Origin: Schistocerca nitens
Taxonomy: Eukaryota; Arthropoda; Insecta; Orthoptera; Acrididae
DNA length: 64,000 nucleotides
NCBI RefSeq assembly: GCF_023898315.1
Contig: NC_064622.1
Coordinates: forward strand, 274,341,503 to 274,405,502
Reading direction: 5' to 3'
Shown: one piece after another, positions 10,398 through 20,528 of the stretch
Layout: each line of letters begins with the position of its first letter
Position numbering within the stretch: the first letter of the stretch is position 1
Program-made: the position numbers and the translations under genes
Notes under the pieces: generated by a model
Databases searched by the model: none
Told to the model about the DNA's origin: nothing
The model's input: only the letters and a program-made list of their open reading frames with translations

Positions 10398-11818
10398 CAC
10401 TCCTGGAAATGGAAAAAAGAACACATTGACACCGGTGTGTCAGACCCACCATACTTGCTCCGGACACTGCGAGAGGGCTGTACAAGCAATGATCACACGC
10501 ACGGCACAGCGGACACACCAGGAACCGCGGTGTTGGCCGTCGAATGGCGCTAGCTGCGCAGCATTTGTGCACCGCCGCCGTCAGTGTCAGCCAGTTTGCC
10601 GTGGCATACGGAGCTCCATCGCAGTCTTTAACACTGGTAGCATGCCGCGACAGCGTGGACGTGAACCGTATGTGCAGTTGACGGACTTTGAGCGAGGGCG
10701 TATAGTGGGCATGCGGGAGGCTGGGTGGACGTACCTCCGAATTGCTCAACACGTGGGGCGTAAGGTCTCCACAGTACATCGATGTTGTCGCCAGTGGTCG
10801 GCGGAAGGTGCACGTGTCCGTCGACCTGGGACCGGACCGCAGCGACGCACGGATGCACGCCAAGACCGTAGGATCCGACGCAGTGCCGTAGGGGACCGCA
10901 CCGCCACTTCCCAGCAAATTAGGGACACTGTTGCTCCTGGGGTATCGGCGAGGACCATTCGCAACCGTCTCCATGAAGCTGGGCTACGGTCCCGCACACC
11001 GCTAGGCCGTCTTCCGCTCACGCCCCAACATCGTGCAGCCCGCCTCCAGTGGTGTCGCGACAGGCGTGAATGGAGGGACGAATGGAGACGTGTCGTCTTC
11101 AGCGATGAGAGTCGCTTCTGCCTTGGTGCCAATGATGGTCGTATGCGTGTTTGGCGCCGTGCAGGTGAGCGCCACAATCAGGACTGCATACGACCGAGGC
11201 ACACAGGGCCAACACCCGGCATCATGGTGTGGGGAGCGATCTCCTACACTGGCCGTACACCACTGGTGATCGTCGAGGGGACACTGAATAGTGCACGGTA
11301 CATCCAAACCGTCATCGAACCATCGTTCTACCATTCCTAGACCGACAAGGGAACTTGCTGTTCCAACAGGACAATGCACGTCCGCATGTATCCCGTGCCA
11401 CCCAACATGCTCTAGAAGGTGTAAGTCAACTACCCTGGCCAGCAAGATCTCCGGATCTGTCCCCCATTGAGCATGTTTGGGACTGGATGAAGCGTCGTCT
11501 TACACGGTCTGCACGTCCAGCACGAACGCTGGTCCAACTGAGGCGCCAGGTGGAAATGGCATGGCAAGCCGTTCCACAGGACTACATCCAGCATCTCTAC
11601 GATCGTCTCCATGGGAGAATAGCAGCCTGCATTGCTGCGAAAGGTGGATATACACTGTACTAGTGCCGACATTGTGCATGCTCTGTTGCCTGTGTCTATG
11701 TGCCTGTGGTTCTGTCAGTGTGATCATGTGATGTATCTGACCCCAGGAATGTGTCAATAAAGTTTCCCCTTCCTGGGACAATGAATTCACGGTGTTCTTA
11801 TTTCAATTTCCAGGAGTG
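10398..11818 (+). mobile_element. Tc1-B transposon, nearly intact
   Basis: Inverted termini cactcctggaaat / atttccaggagtg, with TA at 10396-10397 and 11819-11820. Inserted in the RTE-a reverse transcriptase. Length 1.42 kb. An aataaa-like signal follows the coding region at about 11756. It has one frameshift only, so this is probably the youngest DNA transposon in the window. Confidence 0.95.
10642..11663 (+). pseudogene. Tc1-B transposase (DD32E spacing), one frameshift
   Basis: ATG at 10642 starts MPRQRGREPYVQLTDFERGR. Two HTH segments follow (WTYLRIAQHVGRKVSTVHRC; then ATSQQIRDTV-SARTIRNRLHE), then the catalytic core: VVFSDESRF, GIMVWGAISY, QQDNARPH and SPDLSPIEHVWD. A one-base deletion near 11325 moves the frame, so the upper part ends at 11340 and the rest runs 11355-11663. 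From the second Asp (codon 11370-11372) to Glu (11469-11471) there are 32 residues, two fewer than in Tc1-A. Everything else is intact, so the lesion is recent. Confidence 0.93.
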
Positions 11819-12807
11819 TATTTATCGTCCACGTTTCATTTCCATACATGGCTACACTCCACACAAATACTTTCAGAAAAGGTTTCCTGACACTTAAATC
11901 TACACCCGACGTTAACAAATTTCTCTTCTTCAGAAACGCTTTCCATGCCATTGCCAGTCTACATTTTATATCCTCTCTACTTCGACCATCATCAGTTATT
12001 TTGCTCCTCATATAGCAAAACTCTTTCCTAATCTAATACCCTCAGCATCACCCTATTTAATTCGACTACATTCCATTATCCTCGTTTTGCTTTTGTTGAT
12101 GCTCATCTTATATCCTCCTTTCAACACACTGTCCGTTCCGTTCAGCTGCTCTTCCAGGTCCTTTGCTGTCTCTGACAGAATTACAATGGATTTTAATTCC
12201 TACTCCAAATTTTTCTTTTGTTTCCTTTACTGCTTGTTCAATATACAGATTGAATAACATGGGGGTAGGCAACAACCCTGTCTCACTCCCTTCCCAACAA
12301 CGACTGCTTCCCTTTCATGCCCCTGGACTCATAACTGCCATCTGGTTTCTGTACAAATTGTAAATAGCCTTTTACTTCCTGTATTTTACCCCTGCCACCT
12401 TCAGAATTTGAAAGAGAGTATTCCAGTCAACATTGTCAAAAACTTTCTCTAAGTCTACAAATGCTAGAAACGTGGGTTTGCCTTTCCTTAATCTATTTTC
12501 TAAGATAAGTCGTAGGGCTTCCTGTATTGCCTCACGTGTTCCAACATTTCTACGGAATCCAAACTGATCTTCCCCGAGGTCGGCTTCTACCAGTTTTTCC
12601 ATTCGTCTGTAGAGAATTCGTGTTAGTATTTTGCAGCTGTGGCTTATTAAACTGATAGTTCGGTAATTTTCACATCTGTCAACACCTGCTTTCTTTGGGA
12701 TTGGAATTATTATAAGTGTGAGGGTCTTTCTCCTGTCTCGTACATCTTACCCACGAGATGGTAGAGTTTTGTCAGGACTGACTTTCTAAGTCTGTCAGTA
12801 GTTCTAA

Positions 12808-13891
12808 AGGTACGTTTACACTGCGATTTGTATCGGCACATGTATGAGATACATGTATATGCGACTTTGCGACATGTATCGCGACTTGTATGAGTTGACA
12901 AGTATCAACCTCATACATGTATGAGCGTGCGTTTACACTGGTTGATATGTATCACTGTGCGATAGCTTCCGACGACGATTTGGAAGATTTCACATTTTTA
13001 TGTGCTGATACACTTGCTCTTTTGGAAGATGATAGAAAGAAAAGGCGGAGGAAGCGTAGATGGTGGCACAGAGAGTTTCTCGCGAATTAACGCTAGAGGA
13101 TGGAGCATATTTTAGAAATTGTTAGGATGAGTATGGAGGATTTCCGCAGTTTGTTATCACTTGTGGCTCCTCTTGTGTCCAAAACCAACACAAACTTTCG
13201 GGAAGTGATTCCACCAGAGGATCAGTTGGCAGTAACACTTCGTTTTTTAGCCACTGGGGATTCCTCGTAAAACGAAGATTTCATGACAAAACATTTGCAT
13301 TGTCGCGCGATTGCTAATGCCAACGCCTCACACACGATTGTCGGCATCCGTTGTCAACATTATCACGCGAGGCCGCCGGAATAATAGCAAAACATTGATA
13401 TACGTGCCAGATGCATGAAAAAATTATATAATGTATTACATACTCTGATATATATATAAAACTTTTACGTTCACTTGTTGGGATAAAACTTGCACAATGG
13501 CCTCGCAAACACGAAGAATAATGTTGCATATGGCACTTTTTGATATTCTATGCAGATACATTAACGTCGAAACGACAGTCGGCACCTTCAAAACTCAAAC
13601 AGCCGCCAAAGAGCCTGGTACTACGCATGCGCTAATCGTCGAAATAAGCGGCAGTCGACAAGACGACAGGAAATGATAGTACTGCGCATGCGCGAGTTCT
13701 TCAAATGTCGCTCATACATGTCGCGTATATGGCCAAAAAGCGATATACAAAATGTATACGCGACATGTATGAGCTGGAGGGTCCGCATACAAGTTCTGTG
13801 AATTTTTGTATGAGGTGATGTATCGCGACATGTCAAATTGACATGTCGCTCATACATGTCGCGATACATGTATCCCAGTGTAAACGTACCT
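12808..13891. mobile_element. PIF/Harbinger element, internally deleted
   Basis: Termini aggtacgtttacactg are perfect inverted repeats of 16 bp, and the 3-bp target TAA is duplicated at 12805-12807 and 13892-13894, as expected for PIF/Harbinger. The inner flanks are packed with direct and inverted copies of catgtatgag, gcgacatgta and their complements (about 12840-12960 and 13700-13880). A short transposase remnant is present at 12947-13270. It is nonautonomous. Confidence 0.92.
12947..13270 (+). pseudogene. HARBI1-like transposase N-terminus, truncated
   Basis: One frame with two internal stops. The first part ends KRRRKRRWWHREFLAN, the RRWW-type start of Harbinger nucleases. After the stops at 13088 and 13094 it resumes at ATG 13100 (MEHILEIVRMSMEDFRSLLS) and ends LAVTLRFLATGDSS with a stop at 13268. 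These match the conserved N-terminal motifs (a RMS-EDF-LL segment and LRFLATGDS) of HARBI1/PIF transposases. The DDE catalytic domain is gone, so the element depends on a helper. Confidence 0.82.
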
Positions 13892-14740
13892 TAATGGAAT
13901 GTTGTCTACTCCTGGGGCCTTGTTTCGACTTAGGTCTTTCAGTGCTCTGTCAAATTCTTCACGCAGCATCGTATCTCCCATTTCATCTACATCTACATCC
14001 TCTTCCATTTCCATAATATTGTCCTCAAGAACATCGCCCCTGTATAGACCCTCTATATACTCTTTCCACCTTTCTGCTTTCCCTTCTTTGCTTAGAACTG
14101 GGTTTCCATCTGAACTCTTGATAATCATGCAAGTGGTTCTCTTTTCTCCAAAGGTCTCTTTAATTTTCCTGTAGGCAGTATCTGTCTTCCCCTCGTGAGA
14201 TAAGCCTCTACATCCTTACATTTGTCCTCTAGCCATCCCTGCTTAGCCATTTTGCGTTTCCAGTCGATCTCATTTTTGAGAAGTTTGTATTCCTTTTTGC
14301 CTGCTTCACTTACTGCATTTATGTATTTTCTCCTTTCATCAATTAAATTCATTATCTCTTCTGTTACCCAAGGATTTCTACTAGCCCTCGTCTTTTTACC
14401 TACTTGATCCTCTGCTGCCTTCACTATTTCATTCCTCAAAGCTACCCATTCTTCTTCTACTGTATTTCTTTCCCCCATTCCCGTCAATTGTTCCCTTATG
14501 CTCTCCCTGAAACTCTGTACAACTCTGGTTCTTTCAATTTATCCAGGTCCCATCTCCTTAAATTCCCACCTTTTTGCAGTTTCTTCAGTTTTAATCTACA
14601 GTTCATAACCAGTACATTGTGGTCAGAGTCCACATCTGCCCTGGAAATGTCTTACAATTTAAAACCTGGTTCCTAAATCTCTGTCTTACCATTATATAAT
14701 CTATCTGAAACCTTCTAGTATCTCCAGGGTTTTTCCATGT

Positions 14741-15436
14741 TTACAACCTTCTTTTATGATTCTTGAACCAAGTGTTAGCTATGTTTAGGTTATACTCTGT
14801 GCAAAATTCTACCAGGCGGCTTCCTCTTTCATTTCTTAGCCCCAATCCATATTCACCTACTATGTTTCCTTCTCTTCCTTTTCCTACTGTCGAATTCCAG
14901 TCACCCAAGACTATTATATTTTCGTCTCCCTTCACTACCTGGTTAATTTGTTTTATCTCATCATACATTTCATCAATTTCTTCATCATCTGCAGAGCTAG
15001 TTGGCATATAAGCTTGTACTACTGTAGTAGGCGTGGGCTTCGTGTCTATCTTGGCCACAATAATGCGTTCAGTGTGCTGTTTGTAGTAGCTTACGCGCAC
15101 TCCTATTTTGTTATTCACTATTAAACCTACTCCTGCATTACCCCTATATGATTTTGTGTTTATAACCCTGTATTCACCTGACCAAGAGTCTTGTTCCTCC
15201 TGCCATCGAACTTCACTAATTCCCACTATATCTAACTTTAACCTATCCATCTCCCTTTTTAAATTTTCTAACCTACCTGCCCGATTAAGGGATCTGACAT
15301 TCCACACTCCGATCCGTATAACGCCAATTTTCTTTCTCCTGATAACGACGTCCTCCTGAGTAGTCCCCGCCCGGAGATCCGAATGGCGGGCTATTTTAAC
15401 TCCAGAATATTTTACCCAAGAGAACGCCATCATCAT
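14741..15436 (-). pseudogene. RTE-a APE-type endonuclease domain
   Basis: Open frame of about 230 residues with the exonuclease-endonuclease-phosphatase fold motifs of RTE LINEs, which nick target DNA for target-primed reverse transcription. Motifs in order: GVWNVRSLNRAGRLENLKRE, LDIVGISEVRW (catalytic Glu), IIVLGDWNS (Asp/Asn) and later DYIMVRQRF beyond the break. The frame ends at a TAA just after WFKNHKRRL. The same reading continues past it (TWKNPGDTRRFQIDYIM), so a single nonsense change cuts the protein. Confidence 0.88.
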
Positions 15437-15929
15437 TTAATCATGCAGTAAAGCTGCATGCCCTCTGGAAAAATTACAACTGTAGTTTCCCCTTGCTTTC
15501 AGCCGTTCGCAGTACCACAACAGCAAGGCCGTTTTGGTTAATGTTACAGGGCCAGATCAGTCAATCATCCAGACTGTTGCCCCTACAACTACTGAAAAGG
15601 CTGCTGCCCCTCTTCAGGAACCACACGTTTGTCTGGCCTCTCAACAGGTACCCCTCCGTTGTGGTTGCACCTACGGTACGGCTATCTGTGTCGTTGAGGC
15701 ACGCAAGCCTCCCCACCAACGGCAAGGTCCATGGTTCATGGGGGGAGGGGGGTCTTCTCCAGTATGTGAAGTATTGATGTCGTGGAAAACGGCTTTTTGT
15801 TTCAATTCTAAGACATTGGTGATCTTATTTCTCGATCTGACTGTATAAAATAAAGTGCAGTCTGTAATTAGTCACGTGAATGATCAATCAGCGAAAATAC
15901 AAAGGGATCTTCACACATATAACTTGGTT

Positions 15930-16186
15930 ATGAACCAACCAACTGTGGATTGCCACAAACAACCTCTATTTTTAACATTTATAAAACATTGCTTTTACAT
16001 CTGCGTCCATAACATTTTTGCTGAGCATTTGCAGTATAATTAGCATGAAAGCTGTATAAATGATCGACATGTTATTAAATGAAATAGTAGAATAGGCACT
16101 ACAAATATGCGAATACACAACAACGACAGAGTAGCAGTAAAAACCAAGGAGTAGGCAGAAAACTATGTTAATTTGTATAATCCAAC
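15930..16186 (-). repeat. Copia-type solo LTR-like fragment
   Basis: Homologous over about 200 bp to 8995-9208 in the same orientation; shared blocks are agtataatta and cattaaatgaa. Read on the minus strand it begins about cgttggattatac, close to a copia LTR start (tgttgga). No internal coding sequence is attached, so it may be a solo LTR. Confidence 0.5.
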
Positions 16187-16460
16187 GTTTTTACCCCCAG
16201 AGAAGGAAAGCAGACCAGAATTAAGTCAATGACCATTCTGAAAGTAAATCAAGCATTTTTTTAGAAGTTTAGACACAGTATTTGATAAATTTCTATATAT
16301 TTAACTCATTCCCGTGTGCTTAATGTGAGTGTAACTATTTCCTCACACATCTTTGCTCCTAATACATTATAGTTGTAAATGTTATAGTGTAGCTAATAAA
16401 TATAGAACTGTATACGTATAACTATTTAACTATATAACTATTTTGTCATTTACATTTTAT
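16187..16460 (+). repeat. Penelope-like 3' region, second copy
   Basis: About 265 bp matching 8400-8660 in opposite orientation, for example gaaggaaagcagaccagaatt against the complement of aattttggtctgctttc. It is noncoding here. It lies next to the LTR-like fragment, as its counterpart does at 8.4-9.2 kb. Confidence 0.65.
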
Positions 16461-16814
16461 CTCCCAATATGTTATAGTTCATAAAAATTACTACGTGGAC
16501 AATATATACAGAACCTTTTATGTGTACCTCTAACGAGTTTGCAAAGTGGTGGCCTAATGAGAAGGTCAGATCTCCGCTCAGACACAATTTCTGTATGCTA
16601 CTGGGTACAGCAATACCCTTTGGAGACGCACACGAAGAGACACCCCAGCCGCTATTGTTTGTCCAAACACATATTGTCAAGCTGGAGAGAAGCAAAAGTT
16701 TGTAGATAGAAACGCAGAGACGACAAATGGACATGGCGATATGACATGGGATGTCAGTCCTTAATGAACAACATGCTATTTGCCAAGCGAGGAAATGCCT
16801 ACTATGAATAATTT
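16461..16814. other. Unassigned interval
   Basis: No supported gene; only short frames without recognisable domains. Confidence 0.3.
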
Positions 16815-16826
16815 CCTTAGCAGTTG

Positions 16827-17020
16827 GCCGGCCGGAGCGGCCGAGCGGTTGTAGGCGCTACAGTCTGGAACCGCTCGACCGCTGCGGTCGCAGGTTCGAA
16901 TCCTGCCTCGGGCATGGGTGTTTGTGATGTCCTTAAGTTAGTTAGGTTTAAGTAGTTCTAGGGGACTGATGACCACAGCAGTTACTCCCATAGTGCTCAG
17001 AGCCATTTGAACCATTTGAA
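16827..17020 (+). mobile_element. tRNA-derived SINE
   Basis: Starts gccggccggagcggccgagc and has B box ggttcgaatcctgcctc. The body ends gctcagagccatttgaacc with a small duplication of its last unit. The target duplication ccttagcagttg is at 16815-16826 and 17021-17032. This is the only main-family copy on the plus strand. Confidence 0.94.
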
Positions 17021-17032
17021 CCTTAGCAGTTG

Positions 17033-17599
17033 AGCATGGCCTTTCTATTGTGGGTGGTACGAAGCAGCTAAGAAGGATGTTGTAAACTAATTTGGGTGGC
17101 CAGAAGAAAAACATGAGCTGGCCAATCGGGTGTGCAAGACCACGCCCAGTGAGAGAGCTCTGCAGAGCACTGAGACAAAGACCGTCCTGGAGAAAGAGAG
17201 AGAGATTTGATTTGATTTCGAGACTCCAAAGGACACAGTACCCTCTAGACTTCACCTGGAGACGCCAGAGCAGACACATCCATGATGGTCAGGATGAGAC
17301 TTGGCTTCTGAGCATCATTGCCGCTGGCATTGGACTTCCAGCTCTGGTAGCTTCTGAAAGACACGCACCGCCCGCCGAATCAGCGCTAACGACACTCGCT
17401 GTTAGGCGATTCCGGCGCTCATTCTGCCGCGCTGCCAACAACCACTCCATCGCACAGTAAATGAGATTGACTACAACACTCCCATCAAAGTCCATCTGCC
17501 ATTTCCGTTTGATTCTTAGCAAACACTATTAATCCTGGTAACGACACTGAGACCTTTTGTTGTTGATATGAACATATTAGCATTTTATTCCGTTAGTAA
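17033..17599. other. Unassigned interval with one 122-codon frame
   Basis: The frame at 17092-17460 is Arg-rich and matches no family I recognise; its composition looks like chance openness in GC-richer DNA. A retroelement leader or LTR is possible. No gene is called. Confidence 0.25.
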
Positions 17600-18180
17600 C
17601 AGTTATCTTGTGTGTCGGCAGATATTTGTAATTTCGTTTTTGTATTGTGTAGCTGGAACCAGCCCAGTTAAATATTGCTAATTATGTATTTCAGGCGACG
17701 TCCAGTGTCAATGGAAATATTCAATTTCTTTCCCTTTACCAAGAAAATTGTTTTCAAAGCCGAATTCTACGTGCCCATTCACTAGAGCAATTCAGAATTA
17801 GTCTAGAGCAATATTTGGTTTCTCTATATGTGTTAAGATAGACAGTAAAACATGAGGTATAACCAGTACTCCACTAGCGACTGAGCAGCGCTGCATGTTT
17901 GGTGGTATCAGTCAGTGTGGGCCAGGGAAGTGCTGCCGCTGTTGCAGTACTGGTTATTTTTCGAGTTTCAATGTCCCTGTTAATACATATCGGTGAAACA
18001 AATACTGCACTAGACTAACTGGACCGCTCTATTAAACAGGCACCTAAAATTCCGCTTTAACACTGCGAGTTGCATGAAAGATGTGTTGAGCAATATTTGT
18101 TTGCGCTGGTTCCAGCTACACAATGCAAAAACTAAATTGCAAATATCTGCCGAAACACCAGATAAAATCCGCCTGACATC
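17600..18180. repeat. Inverted-repeat structure, ~80-bp arms
   Basis: The block at about 17618-17690 (tcggcagatatttg-aattt, ttgtgtagctggaaccagc, aatattgct) recurs as its reverse complement at about 18088-18165. The 400-bp centre contains a smaller palindrome, ataaccagtact near 17860 and agtactggttat near 17950. No transposase. This could be a foldback element or two opposed copies of a retroelement end. Confidence 0.65.
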
Positions 18181-18579
18181 TCTTAGGAGGGACATCCCAT
18201 ACGTATGGCTTTTGTTTATAAAAGTAAATGTTCATGACAAATCTAATAACATTCTTGTGACTGGCACTCCCAGTCCTTTTATTTAGTATGCAAACAATGC
18301 ACTCAAGTGCAAATTAAAATACTGTAAATGGTAAATGCCAAAAATCGAACCCATATGTTTCGAATTTATTTAGCTGTATTTCATATACATTAGCTGTTAA
18401 ACAAAAATTTATAACTGCTGAACTGTTTAATCAGTTCCTACTGCTGTTAAATGTATATTGTCACTGAATCACAGTAATACAAGAAATTTAATTATATCCA
18501 TATTTTGCAGCTTAAAACGTGACTGTATTCAAAACATTGGAGGCATGAATTAAACAACGCCTTCAGCCACAACTTTTTC
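18181..18579. other. Unassigned AT-rich interval
   Basis: No supported feature. Confidence 0.3.
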
Positions 18580-18634
18580 GTGTTTTATCAACTACACGAT
18601 GCATTTCGGACCCTGTGGGTCCATCGTCAGGTGT
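18580..18634 (-). ncRNA. Candidate hammerhead ribozyme motif
   Basis: On the minus strand the catalytic core appears in order: CUGACGA (18630-18624); a perfect stem II, GGACCC/GGGUCC with loop ACA (18622-18608); GAAA (18607-18604); a short stem III, UGC-AUC-GUG with two wobble pairs; and the cleavage triplet GUA ending at 18593. Stem I is weak: only the first two pairs are clear, with further pairing across a bulge. Small-stem-III hammerheads are known from Penelope-like retroelements, which occur elsewhere in this window. A SINE has inserted in the stem I strand. Activity is unproven. Confidence 0.5.
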
Positions 18635-18830
18635 TCAAAATCAAATGGCTCTGAGCACTATGGGACTCAACATCTTAGGTCATAAGTCCCCTAGAACTTA
18701 GAACTACTTAAACCTAACTAACCTAAGGACATCACACACACCCATGCCCGAGGCAGGATTCGAACCTGGGACCGTAGCAGTCCCGCGGTTCCGGACTGCA
18801 GCGCCAGAACCGCTAGACCACCGCGGCCGG
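18635..18830 (-). mobile_element. tRNA-derived SINE
   Basis: Main-family SINE on the minus strand with B box ggttcgaatcctgcc. The duplication cgtcaggtgt lies at 18625-18634 and 18831-18840, so it landed beside the hammerhead-like core. The 3' end has an altered ttttgaacac junction. Confidence 0.93.
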
Positions 18831-19073
18831 CGTCAGGTGTAATTTGTCTTAATACGTGTTTTATTTCGTCTCCTGAATGAGGTGAAATGCATATTCCTGT
18901 CACGAAAAGGTTTAATGTTAGTTTATGAATTTCGTAAGTCGAACGCGGAAAATATGTGCAAAATAGTGGAAAATGAACAGTGTAAACTTACCACATTATC
19001 CAAGGAAAGCATTTTTAACATTTTAGTACCGGCAAACATTCTTTTCTCCGTCGTTTTAGTACATTGAATATCT

Positions 19074-19205
19074 CCGCTCAGGAACTGGGTGTTGTGTTGT
19101 CCTAATCATCATTATTTCATCCACATCGACGCGCAAGTCGCCGAAATGGCGTCAAATCGAAAGACTCGCACCCGGCGAACGGTCTACACAACAGGAGACC
19201 CTAGT
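19074..19205 (+). mobile_element. SINE2 fragment, 5' truncated
   Basis: Contains ggaactgggtgttg, cgacgcgcaagtcgccgaaa and cgaaagactcgcaccc, matching the body of SINE2 at 9730-9957 but lacking the tRNA-like head. It runs into Tc1-G sequence at a short cacgacat overlap. Confidence 0.75.
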
Positions 19206-19840
19206 CACACGACATCACCTGCAGCGCCTCTCCTGGGGTCGTTACCATATCGGTTGGACCCTAGGCAACTGCAAAACCGTAGCCTGGCCAGATGAGTCCA
19301 GATTTCAATTAGTAACAGCTGATGGTAGGTTCGAGTGCGGCGCAAATCCCACAGAGTCATGGATCCAGGTTGTCACTCAGCCACTGTCCACGCTGGTGGT
19401 ATCGCCGTAATGGTGTGGGCTGTGTTTATACGGAATGGGCTGAATCATCTGGTCCAACTGAACAGGACTTCATGTTTTCAAACAATGATGGAATTTTTAT
19501 GAATGACAAAACATTCTGGACAGTTCGAGCGGATAATTTGGCTATCCAGATAGCCCAACATGAATCCAGTCGAACACTGGTGCGATGCAATCGAGAAGTC
19601 GGTTCGTCCACAACGTGCACCGGCAACACTTTCGCAATTATGAATGGCTATAGAGGCAACATGGCTAAATTGTTCTGCAGGGGCCTTCCATGGCTAAATA
19701 TTTCTACAGGGGCCTTCCAACGAATTGCTGAGTCCATGTCACGTCGAGGTGCTGCACTATGCTGAGCAATAGGAGGTCTGAGACGGTATTAGACAGCATC
19801 CCATGATTATTGTCACCTCAGCGCACATAATGTAAGTTTT
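19206..19840 (+). pseudogene. Tc1-G transposase fragment
   Basis: Plus-strand remnant homologous to the relic at 2041-3840. It has the LQRLSWG-type start of the catalytic half (ctgcagcgcctctcctgggg), gatggtaggttcgagtg, an atggtgtgggctgtgttta block and the C-terminal end (gagtccatgtcacgtcgagg). The N-terminal half is missing, and part of the 3' segment is duplicated (ggggccttcca appears twice, about 19680 and 19710). Indels destroy the frame. Confidence 0.75.
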
Positions 19841-20528
19841 GAAGTTGTGAAACACGTACTTCTCAAATTTTCGGACTAATGATTTTCAAATATTATGTTT
19901 TTGTGTGCTGCAGTTTCTTGGAAGTTATGCAAAATTGATGTTCTGTCCACTGATGTAAATAAATTTTTACTATTATTATTGTTATTAGCGTTACATTGCA
20001 ATACTTTGTATACACTGCCTGACAAAAAAAAGTGAAGTGAAGAACCAAAAGACTTAGTGGGATGTAAATGTAACTTTGTCCATGTACACCCATCAACAGG
20101 TTTGCAGTCATCTGTGATTTGTAGAATGGCCACTGGGGTGCATTAGCATTATTCGTGTTCAGTGTTGTTATCACGGCTGATAGGATACATAAGGGGAGAG
20201 AAACAGTGTCGAATGTTGAGTGATTAGTGTGAAGGATATCGAGGAGCCATAAACTCGTGTAAGACAGAGTTATCAGCACCTGACACAGTTCGAAAATGGC
20301 CTCATTATTGGTCTCCACTTGGCCGGCTGTGCAGTATCCAGATTTGTGGAGCATACGAACATGGCAGCTGCCCAATGTTGGACTATGTGGGAACATGAGG
20401 GCAGGCATACTTGTCGTCCTCAAGGTTCTGGTCGACCCTGTCTGACCACCACAAGGGAGAATCGCCGTATTATACACCAAGCACATCGTAACTCCTACTC
20501 ATCTGGTTGTGCAATCAGAGGACAAGTA

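Larger units (their letters stand above)
10034..14487 (-). pseudogene. RTE-a reverse transcriptase, in pieces
   Basis: Pieces in N-to-C order: 14487-14125 (ASRNPWVTEEIMNLIDERRK), 14128-13895 (LSRNKAPGVDNIP), 12602-12372 (FGFRRNVGTREAIQ, FLAFVDLEKVFDNVDW), then VRQGCCLPPMLFNLYIEQA near 12300, 12011-11820, 10489-10259 and 10240-10034 (basic tail NRRGRRRDEY). The order is that of an RTE RT followed by its C-terminal region. A deletion near 12185 runs from the GIKIH motif straight to ILSETAKDLEEQ-type sequence, so the FADD catalytic box is missing. Frameshifts occur throughout. Confidence 0.9.
10015..15745 (-). mobile_element. RTE-a LINE, nearly full length, twice interrupted
   Basis: Minus-strand LINE with a 5' leader to about 15745 (containing the complement of ggaccttgccgttggtgggg), an APE endonuclease, a reverse transcriptase and a (caa)n 3' tail at about 10015. 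Two DNA transposons have landed in it: Tc1-B (10398-11818, TA duplicated) and PIF/Harbinger (12808-13891, TAA duplicated). Removing each joins the flanking frame cleanly: WTIN joins DKKGIEAFEM, and NKAPGVDNIP joins LELLTD. Two more 3' fragments occur at 2.9 and 35.9 kb. No clear target duplication was found for the LINE itself. Confidence 0.93.

Noticed and set aside
16830..16915. tRNA-like sequence with A and B boxes
   Set aside because: It is the head of a SINE with a target duplication; the same applies to tRNA-like segments at 5.2, 9.7, 18.8, 33.1, 42.1, 43.9 and 44.2 kb.
17092..17460. 122-codon plus-strand frame as a gene
   Set aside because: No recognised domain or splice context; composition is consistent with chance.
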